Source: CBDBON01 sp965208395 (lineage in GTDB: Bacteria; Chloroflexota; Dehalococcoidia; Lucifugimonadales; CBDBON01). Taken from it: a DNA stretch of 64,000 bases. The stretch spans positions 1,054,001 to 1,118,000 of the forward strand of contig CBDBON010000003.1 in NCBI GenBank assembly GCA_965208395.1, read 5' to 3'. Both the position numbers and the translations under genes were made by a program. The notes beneath the pieces are model-generated. The model ran no database searches. It was not told where the DNA came from and saw only the letters and a list, made by a program, of their open reading frames with translations. Shown in pieces: positions 60,230 through 64,000 of this stretch (its first letter is position 1; each line of letters begins with the position of its first letter).

Positions 60230-61006
60230 CTACTGGGCCGTAAAGCCGCCGTCTATCACCAGCTCTATACCAGTGACGTAAGAGGACTCATCGGAAGCCA
60301 AGTAGAGCACTCCGTACGCTATGTCTTCGGGCGTGCCTATTCTGCGAAGGGGAGTTATCGCTATCCGGTCCTCTCGGTCCTGGGGCGTGGGGAAGGTCGT
60401 TTCTGTCATTGGGGTCTCGATCAACCCCGGATGCACCGAGTTGCAGCGTATGCCTTCACCGGCGTACTGGATGGCGGTTGACTTGGTGAGGAGGCGTACC
60501 GCTCCCTTGGAGGCCGGATAGGCTCCTGCGCTGGGCCTGGCATCGCCCACCAACCCCGAGACAGAGGAGATGTTGACGATGGAGCCGCCCCCGGCCTTGC
60601 GCATCTCCGGGATGGCATGCTTGGCGCCGAAGAATACCCCTTTGGTATTCACCGCCAGCACCCGGTCCCACGCCGCTTCGGTAGCGTTCTCGATGGAGAC
60701 CGGTCCTCCACCGCCGCCAAGGCCGGTAATGCCCGCATTGTTCACAAGGATATCGAGCTTGCCGAACCGGTTGACGGCAGTCTCCACTGCTGCCACCCAG
60801 TCCGCCTCGCTGGTCACGTCCAGGTGAGTGTAGGCGGCCTCTCCGCCCGACTCACGAATTTCGGCCTCGACCTTTATCCCCTGCTCGTCCAGGAGGTCGC
60901 CAATCACCACCCTGGCGCCTTCTGCGGCAAACAGTCTCGCTTCCGTAGCGCCCTGCCCTCGGGCGCCGCCGCTAATCAGAGCTACTTTTCCATCAAGCCT
61001 TCCCAT
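60230..61006 (-). CDS. SDR family oxidoreductase
   Basis: 258 residues from the ATG at 61006; an upstream ATG adds a 12-residue non-SDR leader. Cofactor loop SGGARGQG, NNAG, the Ser in NISSVSG, YPASK as the active-site Tyr/Lys, VIDGGFTAQ at the end. Converges with the monooxygenase gene, 9 bases apart. Substrate unknown. Confidence 0.88.
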   Translation of the reverse strand: MGRLDGKVALISGGARGQGATEARLFAAEGARVVIGDLLDEQGIKVEAEIRESGGEAAYTHLDVTSEADWVAAVETAVNRFGKLDILVNNAGITGLGGGGGPVSIENATEAAWDRVLAVNTKGVFFGAKHAIPEMRKAGGGSIVNISSVSGLVGDARPSAGAYPASKGAVRLLTKSTAIQYAGEGIRCNSVHPGLIETPMTETTFPTPQDREDRIAITPLRRIGTPEDIAYGVLYLASDESSYVTGIELVIDGGFTAQ

Positions 61007-61194
61007 ATTTCTATCCCTTCGTTCAGTCATGGTTCCTGCCATGCCATCCGAGGCATGTAAGAGGCATCATAACAAACCGTTATCGACTGCCTTCAGGGGT
61101 GACCGTCGGGTGCCGGGGCAGATGCGCCAGCATGGCAGACACAGTGCGAGTGGTATAGCATCGGCGGCAGGTCATTCAGAGTTTGCAAATTTGG

Positions 61195-61200
61195 TATATT
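61195..61200 (+). promoter_or_regulatory. Candidate -10 element of the first CoA-transferase gene
   Basis: TATATT 31 bases upstream of the preferred start at 61231, with only a weak -35 (TCATTC) 17 bp before it. It falls within the first codons of a longer reading frame from 61183, so argues against that earlier start. Confidence 0.35.
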
Positions 61201-61230
61201 GCCATGCGGCGGGCCGAACGCCACAGTGAG

Positions 61231-62466
61231 ATGACACCAGAGAGACCGAAAGAGGGACTTCTTCTGCCGCCCTACCGGGTGCTGGATCTGGCCGGAACGG
61301 CTGGCGTTCTGTGCGGCAAGCTGCTGGCTGACCACGGGGCCGACGTGGTCCTGATCGAGCCTCCCGGCGGTCACTCGGGACGGGCCCGGGCTCCCTTCGC
61401 CGGCGACGACCCCCACTCGGAAAAGAGCCTCTATTTCCTCTATTACAATACAAACAAGAGGTCCGTCACTCTGAACCTAGAGACCGAGGCCGGACGTTCC
61501 CTGTTCCGGCGTCTGGCAGAGAAGGCGGACGTGGTTGTGGAGAGCTTTCCGGTGGGCTACATGGGCGGTCTGGAACTGGACTACGAATCGCTCAAGGAGA
61601 CCAACCCGGGACTAGTAATGGCCTCCATAACCCCGTTCGGCCAGAGTGGGCCGTGGAGAGGCTTCAAGTCCTCCGATCTGATCGCGATGGCCTCCAGCGG
61701 CTTCATGCAGATCACCGGGGATCCAGACGGCCCCCCGGTAAGGCAGGGCAACGAGCAGTCCCACTTCGCCGGCGCCCAGTACGGCGCGGTAGCCATACTG
61801 GCTGCCCTCTACTACCGAGATATGCTATCCGGAACCGGACAGTACATCGACGTGTCCCAGCAGGAGGCGCTGATTACCTACTACACCGACGCCCATCCGG
61901 CTCTGGCCTGGCAGCAGCTGGGGGAGAACGTGACCCGGGTAGGCACCAGCTCCACCCTTGCGGTGCCTCTGGGCGTCTATCCCTGCCGGGACGGCTGGAT
62001 CTCCGCAGGTGTCGTCACACCTCGTGAGTGGGACGGGCTCGCCCAGTGGATGCACGAGGTTACCGGCAACGAGGAGATTCTGCGGGAAGAGTTCCGAGGC
62101 GGCAATCAGGAGCGTGCGCTCTTCGTCGAAGAGCTGACCGCCCTTTTCATCGATTTCACTACCAGGTTCACTGCCGATGAGCTGTTCCATGAAGGACAGC
62201 GGCGCAATCTCGTCTTCGTACCGGTAAATGACGTGACCAACCTCATCGGGGACCCTCAGCTGGAGGCCAGCCACTTCTGGGCCGAGCTGGACCATCCAGA
62301 GACCGGTCCTCTCAAGTACCCCCTGGGCGTATTCGACAGTGAGGAAGTTGAGCCAGCAGGGAAAGCCGCTCCTAAAGTGGGCCACGACAACGAGTCCATC
62401 TACTGCCAAGAGATGGGACTCACGAAGCAGGAGCTTGCTGTCCTGCGAGCCCACGGCGTGGTCTAG
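61231..62466 (+). CDS. CaiB/BaiF-family CoA-transferase (family III)
   Basis: 411 residues from the ATG at 61231. Family III fold: YRVLDLAGTAGVLCGKLLADHGADVVLIEPPGG, the LYYNTNKRSVTLNLETEAGR block, and GQYIDVSQQEALI. The catalytic Asp position lies in this general region in homologues; I could not place it safely. It transfers CoA between carboxylic acids. Followed 39 bases later by a second CoA-transferase of the same family. Confidence 0.88.
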   Translation: MTPERPKEGLLLPPYRVLDLAGTAGVLCGKLLADHGADVVLIEPPGGHSGRARAPFAGDDPHSEKSLYFLYYNTNKRSVTLNLETEAGRSLFRRLAEKADVVVESFPVGYMGGLELDYESLKETNPGLVMASITPFGQSGPWRGFKSSDLIAMASSGFMQITGDPDGPPVRQGNEQSHFAGAQYGAVAILAALYYRDMLSGTGQYIDVSQQEALITYYTDAHPALAWQQLGENVTRVGTSSTLAVPLGVYPCRDGWISAGVVTPREWDGLAQWMHEVTGNEEILREEFRGGNQERALFVEELTALFIDFTTRFTADELFHEGQRRNLVFVPVNDVTNLIGDPQLEASHFWAELDHPETGPLKYPLGVFDSEEVEPAGKAAPKVGHDNESIYCQEMGLTKQELAVLRAHGVV

Positions 62467-62505
62467 CGCTTTGCAGCAACAAACTCAGCGGGTCGCGGAA
62501 GAACA

Positions 62506-63729
62506 ATGACCAGCAGAGCCTTGAACTCGATTCGGGTGGTGGAGCTGGGGCCATACGTGGCCCTGCCGCTGACCGGCCGGATACTTGCCTCTCTGGGGGC
62601 CGAGGTCATCCGGGTGGAGACCAACAAGGCTCTGGATGAGATGGCCTTCATTCCGGCCTGGTCCCGCGGCGCCGGTCAGCCGGACTATAACAGTCAAAAG
62701 AGACGGGTAACTCTGGATGTGCGTACCCGCGAGGGCCGAGATCTGTTCATGGAGTTGATCAAGATCAGCGACGTGTTCATGACCAACTTTCGCCGCAGCA
62801 TACTCGCCCGATGGGGGGTAGACTTTCCCGAGTTACGCCGGGTCAGGCCGGATATCATCATAATGTGGCAGACCGCTCTGGGCGGAAACGGGCCCTACCA
62901 CACCTACAAGTCCTACGGAATTCTGGCGCAGCACATGTCGGGAGTCTCCTTGATGACCGGCAACGAGGGTGATCCGCCAGCAGCGATCAACTCCTCATAC
63001 TCCGACTACCACACCGGCGTGTTCCAGCCAGTGGCCATCATCGGCGCCCTGATGCGTCGACACCTTACCGGTCTACCAGCCACCATGGAGTCATCGGTGT
63101 TGAAGTCAGGGGCCGTCACCGCCGGACCGGCAATTCTCGATTTCCAGGTCAACGGCCGGCTGCCCCCACGCATGGGCAATCGCGACCGGTTCGCTGCGCC
63201 TCACGGGGTCTACCCCTGCCAGGGCGAAGGGAGATTCTGTGCCATAGCGGTGCACACCGACGCCGAGTGGCAGGCGCTTTCACAAGCACTGGGCAGCCCT
63301 GCCTGGAGCCAAGAGGCTCGCTTCGCCACCCGGTTAGGCCGCCACCGCCACCAGGACGCTCTGGACGAGCTGATAGCCGCCTGGACCGTCCAGTACAGCG
63401 CGGACGCGGTGATGGAACGATTGCAGGCCGCCGGTGTCGCCGCCAGCGTGGTATCCCAGGGTCAGGACCTGCACTCCAGTCCCCACCTTAGGGCGAGGAA
63501 CTTCTACCGGGAAACGGACTACTACGTGACCGAGCGGGGCACGCCAGCAGCCCAGTGGAGGCAGGGAAAGAGCATATCGTGGAGCAGTCCAGTCCGCCTG
63601 TCGGAAACCCCGATGGAATACGGCCACTACAGCAACGTGGGCGAAGACAATCCTTACGTATTTGGAGAGCTATTGGGCATCAGCCAAGCTGAGATCGAGA
63701 GGCTCACGGCAGAGGAAGTCCTGTATTAG
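62506..63729 (+). CDS. CaiB/BaiF-family CoA-transferase (family III)
   Basis: 407 residues. IRVVELGPYVALPLTGRILASLGAEVIRVE, YNSQKRRVTLDVRTREGRDLF, and MESSVLKSGAVTAGPAILDF are family III landmarks. Tandem with the upstream CoA-transferase; the two could be subunits or act in series. An enoyl-CoA hydratase gene follows, suggesting acyl-CoA catabolism of an activated acid. Confidence 0.88.
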   Translation: MTSRALNSIRVVELGPYVALPLTGRILASLGAEVIRVETNKALDEMAFIPAWSRGAGQPDYNSQKRRVTLDVRTREGRDLFMELIKISDVFMTNFRRSILARWGVDFPELRRVRPDIIIMWQTALGGNGPYHTYKSYGILAQHMSGVSLMTGNEGDPPAAINSSYSDYHTGVFQPVAIIGALMRRHLTGLPATMESSVLKSGAVTAGPAILDFQVNGRLPPRMGNRDRFAAPHGVYPCQGEGRFCAIAVHTDAEWQALSQALGSPAWSQEARFATRLGRHRHQDALDELIAAWTVQYSADAVMERLQAAGVAASVVSQGQDLHSSPHLRARNFYRETDYYVTERGTPAAQWRQGKSISWSSPVRLSETPMEYGHYSNVGEDNPYVFGELLGISQAEIERLTAEEVLY

Positions 63730-63764
63730 CCGGATGAAAGAATCCGGTCAACGGAGGTGCGGTG

Positions 63765-64000
63765 GTGGACTACAGCAGCTACGAACACCTGCTGATCGAG
63801 AAGAGAGATGGCGTGGCCCTGCTCACCATGAGCCGGCCGGAGGTTCTCAATGCCACAGGCTTCCGGTTGCACAATGAGCTGAGCCGCATCTGGCCCGACC
63901 TGGGCAAAGACCCCGAGGTCAGAGCAGCAGTAATTACCGGCGCGGGCGACGCCTTCTCCGCCGGAGGCGACTTCGAGATGATGGAGAAGGTTTTCGGCGA
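63765..64000 (+). CDS. Enoyl-CoA hydratase/isomerase family protein (3' end outside window)
   Basis: Partial, about 78 codons, starting at a GTG (63765; a GTG at 63762 is also possible) after GGAGG. The crotonase fold start is clear: YEHLLIEKRDGVALLTMSRPE, VLNATGFRLHNEL, VRAAVITGAGDAFSAGGDFEMM (the oxyanion GGD segment). Adjacent to the two CoA-transferase genes on the same strand, so probably part of the same degradation operon. Confidence 0.88.
   Translation, partial: MDYSSYEHLLIEKRDGVALLTMSRPEVLNATGFRLHNELSRIWPDLGKDPEVRAAVITGAGDAFSAGGDFEMMEKVFG

Overview
The window is a GC-rich (roughly 60-65%) bacterial chromosome segment. Gene content points to a member of the Chloroflexota, most likely the SAR202/Dehalococcoidia side. 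The grounds are lipoproteins with Thr/Pro/Val-rich linkers after the lipobox Cys, a DUF5679 mini-protein, several TPP enzymes and short-chain dehydrogenases, CaiB/BaiF CoA-transferases and a flavin-dependent monooxygenase. This is inferred from gene types, not from a marker-gene tree. Many promoters look like ordinary sigma-70 sites (TTGACA-like, 16-18 bp, TATAAT-like), and at least one gene pair (hicAB) may be read from a leaderless transcript.

Layout. 1-9.3 kb: a RidA protein, a family-5 solute-binding lipoprotein, and a five-gene minus-strand catabolic operon (DAO-type oxidoreductase, class III aminotransferase, SDR, SMP-30 lactonase, dimethylformamidase-like protein). 9.4-9.6 kb: a 126-bp repeat structure with 32-33 bp inverted ends built of 10-11 bp phased TGTC units, upstream of an orphan PD-(D/E)XK-like protein. 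10.4-14 kb: S51 peptidase, amino-acid-type binding lipoprotein, SDR, hicAB toxin-antitoxin. 14-22.5 kb: a VLRF1-like peptidyl-tRNA hydrolase candidate behind an alpha/beta hydrolase, rpiB, a split TPP decarboxylase with an epimerase, an AI-2E-type transporter, DUF5679, a cupin, and an exosortase with a membrane partner. 22.6-29.4 kb: housekeeping alaS-ruvX, and the DUF177-rpmF-fabD-nusB-acpP operon closed by a strong hairpin. 29.5-36.7 kb: hydroxyacid dehydrogenase, FAD oxidoreductase, two full-length TPP enzymes and a second epimerase.

36.8-47.2 kb holds one very large type I polyketide synthase, KS-AT-DH-cMT-ER-KR-ACP followed by KS-AT. It is interrupted by a one-base frameshift in a nine-C tract between KR and ACP. 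The second AT has lost its catalytic residues and a subdomain, and the protein stops right after it, with no thioesterase. 47.3-57.9 kb carries a CPA2-type antiporter with CBS domains, a nearly gene-free kilobase, and a MoxR/DUF58/DUF4129-type membrane operon. The operon's first gene is also frameshifted and sits one base behind a 49-residue DUF262 stub. A tRNA-Ala(CGC) and a degenerate tRNA-like copy follow. 58.6-64 kb is a lipid or cyclic-compound catabolic block: Baeyer-Villiger-type monooxygenase, SDR, two tandem CoA-transferases and a truncated enoyl-CoA hydratase.

Most interesting points: the PKS with its dead terminal AT, the phased TGTC inverted-repeat element, the VLRF1 rescue-factor candidate, the exosortase pair, the two TPP-enzyme plus epimerase neighbourhoods, and the DUF262 stub/MoxR operon beside the tRNA pair.
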